Part shown: piece after piece, positions 53,433 through 64,000 of the stretch
Numbering within the stretch: position 1 is the first letter of the stretch
Layout: each line of letters begins with the position of its first letter
DNA from: Syngnathus acus
Taxonomy: Eukaryota > Chordata > Actinopteri > Syngnathiformes > Syngnathidae
Direction: 5' to 3'
Length of the DNA: 64,000 nt
Assembly (NCBI RefSeq): GCF_901709675.1
Contig: NC_051087.1
Coordinates: 9,696,884-9,760,883, forward strand
Position numbers and translations under genes: made by a program
Notes under the pieces: model-generated
What the model saw: the letters and a program-made list of their open reading frames with translations, nothing else
Databases searched by the model: none
Told to the model about the DNA's origin: nothing

Positions 53433-55533
53433 CATCTTGCCTTTGGTGTTTGTGGTGATCTATCCATTTTTCATGCCTTCATGCATTATTTACACATCAC
53501 AATGGTCCCTCTTGTTGGTGTTTCCATGGAGAATGTATTAAGAAGCAAAACTGGAATGAGTTGCCTCACATATAACTCATTCTGAAGCTTTGATCAAAGT
53601 ACATTAGTTTCCAGCTCAGCGTCAATAATTATATTTTAGAACCTGGATTAGATGTGTCATGCAAATTATTGTTAGAATGGTATATTGTAGTAAAAAGTAT
53701 AGTGTGAAGCTTGAATGGTAAAAACGGCTCGGACAAACAGCAATATTATACTTTATTAGGTACAATAGATCTAATGACATCAATAGATTGGTATTAATTC
53801 TCATTTTGGAATATTTCTTTATTGAATAATCATTATGTTTGTATAATTATTATTTTGATAACTTTTTTTTTTTTTACCTTCATGGTGAGCGCAATCTCGT
53901 GTTTCCGGATTGTGCAGGTGAACCAAATGCTTGGATCAATTTATCACATGACTAAGGACATGTATGATCCTTCTGGACGCACAAAATCCACGTGGCTGCT
54001 ATTCATAATGTCAAATAGTGCTTGTGAATAACAACATCACGTTTGATGGCAAGCTATTGTCAATTTTGTGAGTTCTTTATCTCCAGAGAACATCAGCTTT
54101 CCTCAGGCCTGCACACATATATCACTGTCTCTCTATCTTCAAGATGCATGGGTGCTCTCAAAGAGAGTGTGTGTGTTTTGTGGTTCAACTTCAGGATGCA
54201 TCATTTGTCTTATTCAACACCAGTAATCACCTGAGGGACACTACACGCTGTGCATGCACTTCCTTCTTTCCTTCTGTGTGTGTGTTTTGTTTATTCTTAG
54301 TGTGTGATTTGTGTATTTATGTGTTGGGGGTTGCAGATTTTAAAAAATCATACAAAACGTTGTGCAAAATATGGCCAAGACTAGACGAGAGCATCTTTTT
54401 GAGCTTCCTAAACATCATAAGAGCCATCAATTACCTGGAGAGACCATGTGATGAAACATCTGTCCTCTATCTTTTGTTGTCTTCAGACATTGTCTTCTCC
54501 CGTTATCTGCTCAAGGCACTGATCCCTTCATGCATGAGGTCTTATCATAATCATGCTTTGTTTCAAATTTGTTCCCACTCTTCTGAACATTAAAGCTCCT
54601 AATGAGCTCGTGATCGAGCAAAGTTTTTGCCCAAGTATTGGAGAAATACATACAGCGAGGTAATAATATGTTATTGTTTTTGCATTACGGTGTTGTTTGA
54701 TTTTGTTTTATTATTGAAGTTAGTTTAATTAGGTCTCTTGTTTGTTGTCTAATCTTTTGCTTCAAGCTGCTTTTCTCCGCTTTGGTTCGCCTGTTGAGCC
54801 ATTTGCAAGCATACACACATCTGTTTCCCTGATCCAGGTTATAAAGTTGCTCATCTGGTCACTGCGAGCCCCCGTGGTAGCTTGAGAAACAATACACAGT
54901 GTGTGCTTGTTTGAGTCGGAGAAAGGGCAGAGAGAGCAGAACATAGCAAAAACGTAGGTATGAAGTAAGAAAACGAAGAAAGGTCCTAATCGAATGAGGT
55001 TGAGAAGGTCTGCTGGTTCATGCCCTTGAAATATCTTTATCTTTTGTCCCTTGAGAATGATGTCAGCTTAGGAGGCTGTTTGGTGCAGCAGAAAAGGTCA
55101 CCGGCTCATTTCCCTCAGGAACCTTCTAATGCTTTATTAATAAATGCTAACGGGAAGTTTGCAGTTCTGTTGCTGAGCTTGACAGATGCACCATTCGACT
55201 GTGCTGACAGAATTTGCCACCTTTATGGCAAGTTAAAAATCATGTGGCAATTAACTTTGTTGATGAAGCCAACAAATGAGAAATACAAGAATTGCACCCT
55301 TTTTAAAAGCCTACACGACATGGGAAGTTAATGGTTAATGTGCTTTATTTGATGACAATATCTGATCCTGTTTAGGACGATAAGAAAGCTGGCGTCCATC
55401 ACAGTTAACTTTCAATGTGGTTTTTACCCCTCACTAACCACCTGTGAATCACAGGACTGCTGCATAAATATAGACAACTAATCATTGAACTTTGAGATTT
55501 ATACCTACTGGCTAAAACATAGGCTTCACATAT
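53433..55533. other. Intergenic, nothing recognised
   Basis: AT-rich sequence with no supported gene, RNA or intact element. Confidence 0.5.
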
Positions 55534-55858
55534 CAGGGGTGTCAAACTCATTTTTTTGGCGGGCCGCATTGTAGTCATAGCTTCTTTCGGGGGGTCATTA
55601 TGACTGTCAACCCAAATAAATGTATGAGCACCTCATATTATATACAGTAACAGCTACAAAACAAACTGACAAATAATTCGTTTTCAAATCAGACGAGTAA
55701 AAACTGGTCAAATATTTGAAAAAATATAAATTATTAAAAGTGAAGACAATTTGCAATTCTAGTAATGACACACAAATCTGATGCACAATTTGTCTTTGGG
55801 GGCCACATAAAATGATGTGGCTGGCCGTATCTGGCCCCCGGGCCTTGAGTTTGACACG
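55534..55858. mobile_element. hAT MITE with 8-bp target duplication
   Basis: It starts CAGGGGTGTCAAACTCA and ends CCTTGAGTTTGACACG, imperfect inverted repeats. Flanks TCACATAT (55526-55533) and TCACATAC (55859-55866) differ at one of eight positions. This end sequence is a very common fish hAT family; a fragment of the same type lies near 33334-33361. No coding frame. Confidence 0.8.
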
Positions 55859-55866
55859 TCACATAC

Positions 55867-58800
55867 ATGCTTACACACGAGTGCATATAGGACTCCTGGT
55901 TGTGGCTGGATGGACTTCTGGTTGTGAGTGGAGGACATCCAGAAGAGTGCTGAGAACACTCTGTTGCGCTGTGGTGTGCTAATCCTGTATATAGCCTAGG
56001 ACTAGACATTAAATTATTTGCCCCCCCAGCCCTTCACTTATGGAAAAACAGATGAGAATGACATTATTCAAAACAAGTTTTGTTTTTTCCACCCTTCTGG
56101 GATTTTCTTTATTTCTCCTGACACCAAACAAGCTTTGATTTTTCTTCCTCCAGCAGCTGAAAAAAAAAAAGTCTTTCAGATAATGTCAAGAATTTCCATG
56201 TCCCTTTTGTTTTGTATGGATCAAAAGGTAAACAGTCTCGCTCTCACACGGTCTTTTTACATGTAGTGGTACAAGCAAGTTTGGCAACCTTGGCAAAATA
56301 TTTGTGGATATTCAAGTTTCCAACATGTAGATAAATCATATTTTTGAAAAAAGCAAATGTTTTCTTTTTTTCTTTTAAAAGCATAAGACAAATCACTCAG
56401 CCTTTGTGTAGCACCATCACTCCATCCATTACATCGTGTTCTTCTTTTGTTGACACATGGCAAATGCACTCTATTCCACTGAATAAGTGGAATAATATTG
56501 TGGCTGGCAACCTCAGCCACAGGTCAGCAGAAGACACAGGTCTTGTTTATTCAATCATTAAGTTTCCTCCTATGGGTTGCTCTCACTTGTCCGTATTGCT
56601 GCCTCTTGTCTATAACTGTCTCTCGCCTTCACATTCATTCTCTATCACTGCTTTTGCTTTCCTTATTCCATCAAGCTGCAGTGATAATGGAGGCAGCCCT
56701 CCAACAATGACCAAGGACTTCTCAAAATCAATAATGGGTGTACCGTTGTTGTTCCTTTCATAATGTGCTACTTTGTAGAAGCTTTGTTTATTTATTGCAT
56801 GCTGAGAATTAAAAAAAAACAACACAATTACGAGCCGGAGCTTAACAATATAAATCATTTGTAGTTCGCCACATGAATGCATTTATTAATGCTGCTCTGT
56901 ATTCATTGAGCAACCTCCATTTTCCATACCACCTCTTCATTAGGGTCACGGGTTAGCTGGAGATTATGCCAACTCCCTTTGGGTGAGAATTGTGGTGCAC
57001 CCTAGAGTGGTCCCCAGCCAAAAGCAAAGAATTCATAGAACGCTTCTAATTAAATGTGAACATAATATGATTAATTAATCAATTCAGAGACAGCAGCTGA
57101 AGGAGACAACAAGCCAAGAACACTGCGGGAATCTCTTATTGTCAGATTTTTATCGTCCTGTTTATTGTAAATAATGTACGTGAATTTGTGTCACCATCTG
57201 TTACTAGGCAGAATGTAATTGTTTGCGTCCTCTCACAATGCAGTTTCCTTAGCAGATTTTGACATGCTATTAAGATGTGCAAATGTGAAGGGGACAGATA
57301 CATTTTAAAACTAACCATGCAAAATATGTAGTACAAGAAACAGATTTTTTTTTTTTAGCACCAACTTTATCTAAACATTTATCTTGAAACAGACCAAATA
57401 TAAATTATATACGTATTATTATATGATATAAATTTGCTCCTCAAAACCACCACTACCCATCTTCTTCATCTAATTTTTGTTTCATAGAAGTCGATGAAAA
57501 TGTAGTGGCTACAATGTGATTTCACTGACTGAATGTCGAGGTGTTTTCACGTAGACCTCCATACTCAGGCTAGTTCCCCTCATTCTTTGCCTTGGCCAAC
57601 ATCATCGTCATCAACCTCAACGGTGATCTGTGGGCGCTCCTATGCAATAACACCGAGGACCTGGGATGCAGATGAGCAGCAAATTCACATAAAACAACTC
57701 TTGATCACGGTAAATGTTGTGCCATCTGCACAACAACAGCATCCTTGACTGCATACTTGGACTATATCTATCGCTCCTCCTTTTTATTACACAGCCTTTT
57801 ATCTGCGAGCACCCGTGCCCCTGGAAATTTGAAAAACCAATGATTATGCAACATTTTGTATTTAGAGCCCTTTTTGTGTTATATAGTGTTTTACATAAGC
57901 ATTAAAAAGGAGATGAAATTATTCAGTAATACTACAAGTACTGCCTAATGGCTGAGTGCATGTAAAGCACTTGAAGAATGGCATTAAGGGGCTTTTATAG
58001 TTTCCAAGAGTCATTTTGTCTCCCATTTTGATGAGAAACTAAATTGTTGAAAGCTATTCTTCCTCTGTGAATCTGCCTCCTGCTTTTAAATTGATACACA
58101 TTTCGACATCAAACAGTGGCCAAATAGTAAAACTAATACTCACATTTAGCGGTGCGTATACCTTCACACAGAATATGTAATGCTCAGGTCACAAAAGTAC
58201 AGAACAAAGAAAACCGCCTGTGACGAACCAGAATAAGAACAGAAGGATAATTCAGTGCTTCGTGGATGGATGTAGAAATGGGACAACAGAAACAGCGTTG
58301 GGTAGAATATGTAAAAGAAAATATGTTTTTCGCATACATTTTTCTTCATGTGATTCAAAGATTATTTTACCTTTAACAAGTGTGCAATAGTGAGTTGTTG
58401 TTTTGATTCTACTCTGCTGGCTTGTTTTCTCTTTTGATAGTTTGAGTTATAATAGCGCCACTTACTACTTCCAAGAATGAAAACCGTAGTGCTACCATAA
58501 TTATATTTGATGTGTCGTCATTATGATAAACACAAAGTAACCAAGCTGCCAACTAAAATAGTACACAAAACTATGGTGATTTGAGTAAACCTTGCAACAA
58601 GTTTGAGTGGCTCATTTATTGCCATCCAGGCCTTCTTGGTATTGTATTGACTGCATAACTGCAGAAACTACTATTCAATACAGTATGGTTGGATAAACAA
58701 ACCTATAAAGAGTTCTTTTGTGTTTTTGTTAACAGCTTGGTGACAGTCCGCCTTTGTACATCTGCATAACCCTAAGTAATGTAAAATAAAAAAGGCATTT

Positions 58801-60419
58801 AGTTTGTTTTAATGCTAAATAACAAATATCAAATAAAGCCCGAATCAACAATAGATCAATGCTTGCAGTTTTATTTTCTTTCAATCGGTCATCTGAGCTT
58901 TAATGAAACATTTGAGCTGACATGCGACTGTTGTTATTTTAGCACAGTTGTGCCATATGTTAGATTTCTGTTATTATAACAGTTCATTATTGCACTTTGG
59001 AAATGTTGCTCAGTGGATCTTTTGTCCCAGAATTTGAAACTTGTTTACGTGAACTGATTCATCCGTTTCTCACTTGAGTTGAGCTTAGACGGCCGGGAGT
59101 GGCCCCCATCCCGAGAATCCCGTGGGATTCACGAAGAAAAATGGCAGCCTCTAGACCAGATAGACAGCGACCATAGGGTCGACCTGCTTCATCATTTGCA
59201 ATCCTCCCATTCACTTGCTGACTGATGAATTAATTATTAAAACAACTGAAACCCAATTTAAGTGAATAAAATGGTGGGTCAAGTGAGATTGATTTGTTCA
59301 ATATCGTCCCTGTTATTTCAACCTTTTGCGTTTGTTTCCAAGGGCCCATCTGCTGCTATCCATAGGCCTGCACCAGCGTGACCTCATCAAGCTGTGCTTA
59401 CTGTGGTAAAATTCTGCTGTGAAAGCGAGTTGCACAGCTTCTGCAAAGAGCTGCTCTTGAATCTCCTCCAAATTCGTTTAAGCTGAGTATGCTTGCAGAA
59501 GGTATGCACAACCAACCACTCGACGAGAAACCATAGTTGACAGCTGATCCTTCAAAATGAAAGTTTCACGGAAATGGGTGCTTTTTTGGTGTGAGGAAAG
59601 CAGAAATACATCTTGAAAGTCAGGCAACTTTCAAAAATAGCTGAGAATGTGATCTAAGTTTAGTAAGCAAGTGAAGTTGTAATAAAGGCAGTGAGTTTAG
59701 CAAAGGATTGCGTGGAGTTCAGCTCCCCCAGAAATTCCTCACTTAACAACAAAGATATACTTAGAAGGAGCAATTGACTTATTGTAATTACTCAGCACAC
59801 AGTCGGCTTGCCCACTTTCAGCACATTTTACAAAGAGAAAAAAGCCTTTGTCGTTATATTATTTGCACTTTGCTTATCTACCCTCACAAATTCACAGCTT
59901 CAAGTGCAGATTCGTTGGCAGTGTGAAATAATTAAAAGTGACTTTTTTTACACAGCCTTTACATGTTGTTGGTGTGGTCAGCTGAGCTGTGACAAACTGC
60001 AGCTTCCCCCCTACTATAGCACTGTGTCTAAAAAAAAAAGTAAATAAAAAGGTAAAATCATTTTAGTAAGCCAACACTACTTTTTTTTTTTCATTTGGGG
60101 CCACATTGCCTGTTTTATAGAGCAAAATCCATAACCCCAAGCAAGGACAACTTAAAGGAAGTCTTAATCAGAGCATTTGACACAACAACCATTAATCAGA
60201 CAGACGGACAGACGGACAGACAGAAAGACTCCAGATTCCACTTTGTGAAACATTGCCAAGGAAAACGAGTTCTGCAGAAACAATGCTGACTGCGACATAG
60301 TCAAGCCATGATACTTAGAGGGAGGAGAAGTGGTAGTAATTGCAGCTACAGTACATGTATGACAGCTTGCATTACTGTGAAGACTAACCTATCCTTCCAT
60401 TTAATCACACATCTAAATT
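55867..60419. other. Intergenic, no gene seen
   Basis: AT-rich sequence. It contains an inverted copy of the dispersed repeat at 56915-57027 and a CAGACGGA-type short tandem repeat near 60198-60228. Otherwise nothing is supported. Confidence 0.55.
56915..57027 (-). repeat. Dispersed fish repeat, inverted partial copy
   Basis: The plus strand reads CCATTTTCCATACCACCTCT then CATTAGGGTCACGGGTTAGCTGG and a GGTGCACCCTAGAGTGGTC segment. It is the reverse complement of the right end of the family seen at 5957-6412 and 19503-19716. Confidence 0.6.
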
Positions 60420-61487
60420 GACCCCCTCCAGTTTGCCTACCGGGCAAACAGGTCAGTGGATGATGCGGTCAACATGGGACTGCACTACATCCTGCACCAC
60501 CTGGACACTCCAGGAACGTACGCCAGGATCCTGTTCGTGGACTTCAGCTCGGCGTTCAACACCATCGCTCCTGACATCCTCCAACAGAAGCTCATCCAGC
60601 TTGCGGTGCCTGCCCCCACCTGTCAGTGGATCACCAGCTTCCTGACCAACAGGAGACAGCGTGTGAGGCTGGGGGGCATCACATCTGACACCCGGACCAC
60701 CAATACTGGAGCCCCTCAGGGGTGCGTCCTCTCCCCACTGCTCTTCTCTCTCTACACCAACGATTTCTCCTCAGATGACTCTCCTGTGAAGCTCCTGAAG
60801 TATGCAGACGACACCACTCTCATCGGACTGATCCAGGACGGTGATGAGACTGCGTACAGACAGGAGGTGGAGCGGCTGGTCCACTGGTGCAACCAAAACC
60901 ATCTGGAGCTGAACCCGCTCAAGACCGTGGAGATGACAGTGGATTTCAGGCGAGACCCTTCACCACTTTTACCCCTCACTATCCGCAGTAATACTATTCT
61001 CTCCACAGACACCTTCAAGTTCCTGGGAACCACAATCTCTCGGGACCTGAAATGGACCGGCCACATAGACTCTGTCCGGAAGAAGGCCCAGCAGAGGCTG
61101 TACTTCCTGAGACAGCTCAAGAAGTTCAACCTGCCGCGAGAGCTTCTGAAGACCTTCTACACTGCCATCATCCAGTCTGTCCTCTGCACCTCCATCACTG
61201 TCTGGTTTGGATCAGCCTCCAAACAAGACAAGCACAGACGGCAACGGACAATCAGGACTGCAGAAAAGATCATTGGAATCAACCTCCCTTCTATCCAAGA
61301 CTTGTACCTGTCCAGGACCAGGAAACGTGCAAGGAACATCTCTACAGACCCTTCTCACCCAGGTTGCAGTCTGTTTGAACTACTCCCCTCCGGACGGCGT
61401 TATAGAGCTCGGTACGCCAAAACCAGCAGACACCGAGACAGCTTCTTCCCCCAGGCTGTTGCTCTGATGAACTCACACCACTCATAG
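60420..61487 (+). CDS. LINE reverse-transcriptase fragment, open reading frame
   Basis: About 355 residues read without interruption from DPLQFAYRANRSVDDAV to the TAG at 61485-61487. Reverse-transcriptase motifs in order are FVDFSSAFNTI (catalytic Asp), GAPQGCVLSPLLFSLYTND, LKYADDTTL (the YADD catalytic pair), LELNPLKT and FKFLGTTI. A Cys/His- and Arg-rich C-terminal segment typical of L2/CR1 follows. It lacks an endonuclease domain and its own start codon, so it is a non-autonomous remnant even though the frame is clean. That clean frame suggests recent insertion. Confidence 0.88.
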   Translation, partial: DPLQFAYRANRSVDDAVNMGLHYILHHLDTPGTYARILFVDFSSAFNTIAPDILQQKLIQLAVPAPTCQWITSFLTNRRQRVRLGGITSDTRTTNTGAPQGCVLSPLLFSLYTNDFSSDDSPVKLLKYADDTTLIGLIQDGDETAYRQEVERLVHWCNQNHLELNPLKTVEMTVDFRRDPSPLLPLTIRSNTILSTDTFKFLGTTISRDLKWTGHIDSVRKKAQQRLYFLRQLKKFNLPRELLKTFYTAIIQSVLCTSITVWFGSASKQDKHRRQRTIRTAEKIIGINLPSIQDLYLSRTRKRARNISTDPSHPGCSLFELLPSGRRYRARYAKTSRHRDSFFPQAVALMNSHHS

Positions 61488-61697
61488 AGTCTCAGAGGCA
61501 TTACTGTGCAATAACATCCTGCTCTTCACACCTTTTGAATTTGTCTACACTGTTTTTGCCATTATTCACATGTCCTGAGTGTTAGTCACCTATATGTTGA
61601 ACAGAGGGTGTGTTTTACCGAAGTCAAATTCCTTGTTTGGCACGCTCAAACATGGCGAATAAAAACTCTTGAATCTTGAATCTTGAATCTTGAATCA
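60420..61697 (+). mobile_element. L2-clade LINE, 5'-truncated
   Basis: The insertion begins inside the reverse-transcriptase domain and ends with AATAAA plus four tandem TCTTGAA units (61667-61697), the short 3' tail of L2-type elements. The endonuclease and ORF1 are missing, as usual for 5'-truncated copies. Confidence 0.85.
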
Positions 61698-63639
61698 GTT
61701 CAACTGCATTAAAAGCGAGCATTCATATACACACAAAATGTGTGAATGTCCATTTTTGATCATGTAACTTGTTCAGAATCGGTCCTTTTGCAACAATAAT
61801 GTGAACATTTCTGTCCACTTAAACACCGAATACAAACGTGTCAATCCAATCAAAAACAATAATAAGAAACATACTGTACAGTATATCTCTCCTTTAACGC
61901 ATATAAGGCTTTATTTTTGTAGACGGTAAATGCAGAAATGCTGCCCTATCCTAATTTTTGTGCCGACACAAGCCTTGCTGCGTCTGTTTGGGAATTTGGG
62001 AGACTGATCTTTCAGCTTCAAAAAAATTGGTGAGGCATAACAATCGTTACCTGAGCCCTGAGCAATTCAGCATGAATACGCATATTAATCAGAAGGCCAT
62101 GTTTATGCTAGTGAGGGCAAAACAAAATATTGAAAAGAAAATTTGGGGGTAAACATCCACAATGGAAACACTCATTTCTATGCATACACTACACAGCATC
62201 AGTCATCCAAACATCAGTAAGAAAAAAATTGAAATTACACAGATTTAAAACCTCGGCCACTATACAGAAAGAACATGTATCACATAACGTACAAAAATTG
62301 TTTTTTCTTTTTTAAATCGAGGATATGTATTAGTGAACCTCCTCTGGGGGTGATTCCAACCCTGGATGCTGCAACCATTACAACTGATAACAAACATCCA
62401 TTTTATTGCTGGATTCCTGTTTTCAAAGGTTATTATGGTACGTAATGGGACACGAGGGCAGATGAGTTCAACCTTGATAGAGAAGGTACACAATTGAAGC
62501 AAACAGGTTCACTGTGAGAATATGGAAAATGGAAAAGGCCAACATGGATCAGGCTCCTCTGACCCATAACCATTGTGAAGTGTCACAAACATTGACCACT
62601 GCTACTCCGCCTTTCTTAATGTGTTTGTTGGTGTGTAAATTATATATGTGGGGGGGTGTATACGTGTGCTCCTTCAGTCAGCCTGGAAAAGCCATGAGAG
62701 CACATGTTCTCCATCACTGACAATCTGTGAAGTATGAGAACGCCGGCCCCATTTCCTTTCTTTGCTGACACGTTTTCAGCTGACCACTGTGCCCGAACTT
62801 CCCACCTCTCACCAATTATTTTGTTTTGATGTAGCATTGTTATTGTGCAACTTTTCATGGAATACACCAACTTACTACAATACTTTCACCTGCAGCCAAG
62901 CCTTTGAGACTAAGCAGAAAAGAAGCACATAGTAAATGTTTTCTTAAATAATGGGTCTGTGCAATAAAAGAGCCTTGGTAGCTAATTTTCTATCTACAAA
63001 TTAAGTTGAAATAATTGCTCTTTATTATATATCATGTTAGTGTGCCACTTACCACTCTAATATTTAAGTCGCATTTTGGACTGTATGCAGGCTAAAAAAA
63101 ACTGAAGCAAGAACAGGGAAAACATGCAAACAACTCAGGAGGGCCTGAGTTGAGAGTCAGGACCTTTTAAATGGAAGGAAGAAATGCTAGCCAACGATCA
63201 TGTGCTGCCTGCTTGAAAGATAATTTTTCTTGAATAAGCCACACAGATGCATAGCATGCATGGCCAATGCTTTTGATTCACATCTTCCTGATTTAGAGGT
63301 GGAGTGCATAACTAACAAATCACAATTATAGTTTGGACGCTACAAAGTATTTTCATGAATCAAGTGAAATAATGTTTTGCTTTTCCAACCCATTTCAATT
63401 AATCACAATCAAAGTGGTAGATTATGTGTTGCAGCGGCATACATTTGCTTGAATGAATGCACCAATTATATTTACAAATTTGCACACTTCAAGACAGCAC
63501 ATTTTTTTCAAATTTCCTCATCATGCATATGAGCATATAGTTTTCTACTCATAAAAACATTTGCACACTTGAATGTTAGTGAATCAGTGTTTTAGCACAC
63601 ATTGAACAGTAGCGTTTCTCAAGCAGCTTTGCCCCTCTG
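61698..63639. other. Intergenic, nothing recognised
   Basis: AT-rich sequence with no supported feature. Confidence 0.5.
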
Positions 63640-63913
63640 TACACTGCCTAGTGGTAGAGTGTCCGCCCTGAGACTGGAAGGTTGTGGGTTCAAACCCCGG
63701 CCTGGTCATACCAAAGACTATAAAAATGGGACCCATTGCCTCCCTGCTTGGCACTCAGTATTAAGGGTTGGAATTGGGGGGTTAGATCACCAAATGATTC
63801 CCGGGCGCGGCACCGCTGCTGCTCACTGCTCCCTTCGGGGATGGGTTAAATGCAGAGACAAATTTCACCACACCCAGATGTGTGTGTGACAATCATTGGG
63901 TCTTTACCTTTTA
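63640..63913 (+). mobile_element. tRNA-derived SINE
   Basis: The head has an A box TAGTGGTAGAGTG (about 63649) and a B box GGTTCAAACCCC (about 63687). The body contains GGTTAAATGCAGAGACAAATTTCACCACACC, common in teleost SINEs, and TGTGACAATCATTGGGTCTTT near its 3' end, which resembles a LINE tail. Confidence 0.8.
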
Positions 63914-64000
63914 ATCACGTTCAGCCTGTTCATTCGCCTGACCACCATGGCTTCCTCTTGCCCCAAGTCAGCTTCCCGTGACCCTGAACAGGAGTAAAAA

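Noticed and set aside
60752-61129. Antisense 125-codon frame within the LINE
   Set aside because: Shadow of the reverse-transcriptase frame on the opposite strand.
1-64000. CRISPR arrays, bacterial operons or phage-type systems
   Set aside because: Intron-exon structure and fish repeats show a eukaryotic nuclear locus; the regularly spaced repeats at 50.8-52.6 kb are contiguous tandem units without unique spacers.

Overview
The window is vertebrate nuclear DNA, almost certainly from a teleost fish. Genes are split into many short exons with GT-AG introns, and the repeats are typical of fish genomes (L2-type LINEs, hAT and foldback MITEs, tRNA-derived SINEs, a solo LTR, long CA/TA microsatellites). 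Species cannot be named from the sequence.

Three genes are readable, in the order and orientation I know from human 4p16.3: RGS12 (+), DOK7 (+), LRPAP1 (-). (1) RGS12 enters from the left with its PDZ/PTB part outside the window. Its visible exons run from a 22-nt microexon at 4819 to 19109 and encode the RGS domain, two Ras-binding domains, the GoLoco motif and two alternative C-termini. The longer C-terminus ends in Ala-Thr-Phe-Val. (2) DOK7 is complete, 12 coding exons from 20243 to 30564, 607 residues, with PH and PTB domains, an SH2-binding tyrosine and a C-terminal extension. (3) LRPAP1 (RAP) is complete on the minus strand, 8 exons from 40357 down to 32757, 348 residues, with a signal peptide and the HNEL ER-retention tail. 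HGFAC, which lies between RGS12 and DOK7 in human, is absent from the 1.1-kb gap here. The three proteins do not form one pathway: RGS12 acts on G-alpha and Ras/MAPK signalling, DOK7 activates MuSK at the neuromuscular junction, and LRPAP1 is an ER chaperone for LDL-receptor-family proteins.

From about 40.7 kb to the right end there is no host gene that I can support. This stretch is AT-rich intergenic DNA. Its most striking object is a 3.5-kb composite foldback element (49889-53424) bounded by a perfect 8-bp target duplication. Its long inverted arms enclose 157-bp tandem units, each with a CRE palindrome, a CCAAT box and a GC box, plus 235-bp hairpin-bearing units and a tRNA-like SINE head. 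Further right are a hAT MITE, a 5'-truncated L2-type LINE with an intact reverse-transcriptase reading frame, and a tRNA-derived SINE at the edge.

Exon boundaries were set by hand from splice consensus, reading-frame phase and remembered similarity to human RGS12, RGS14, DOK7 and LRPAP1. No alignment program was run.
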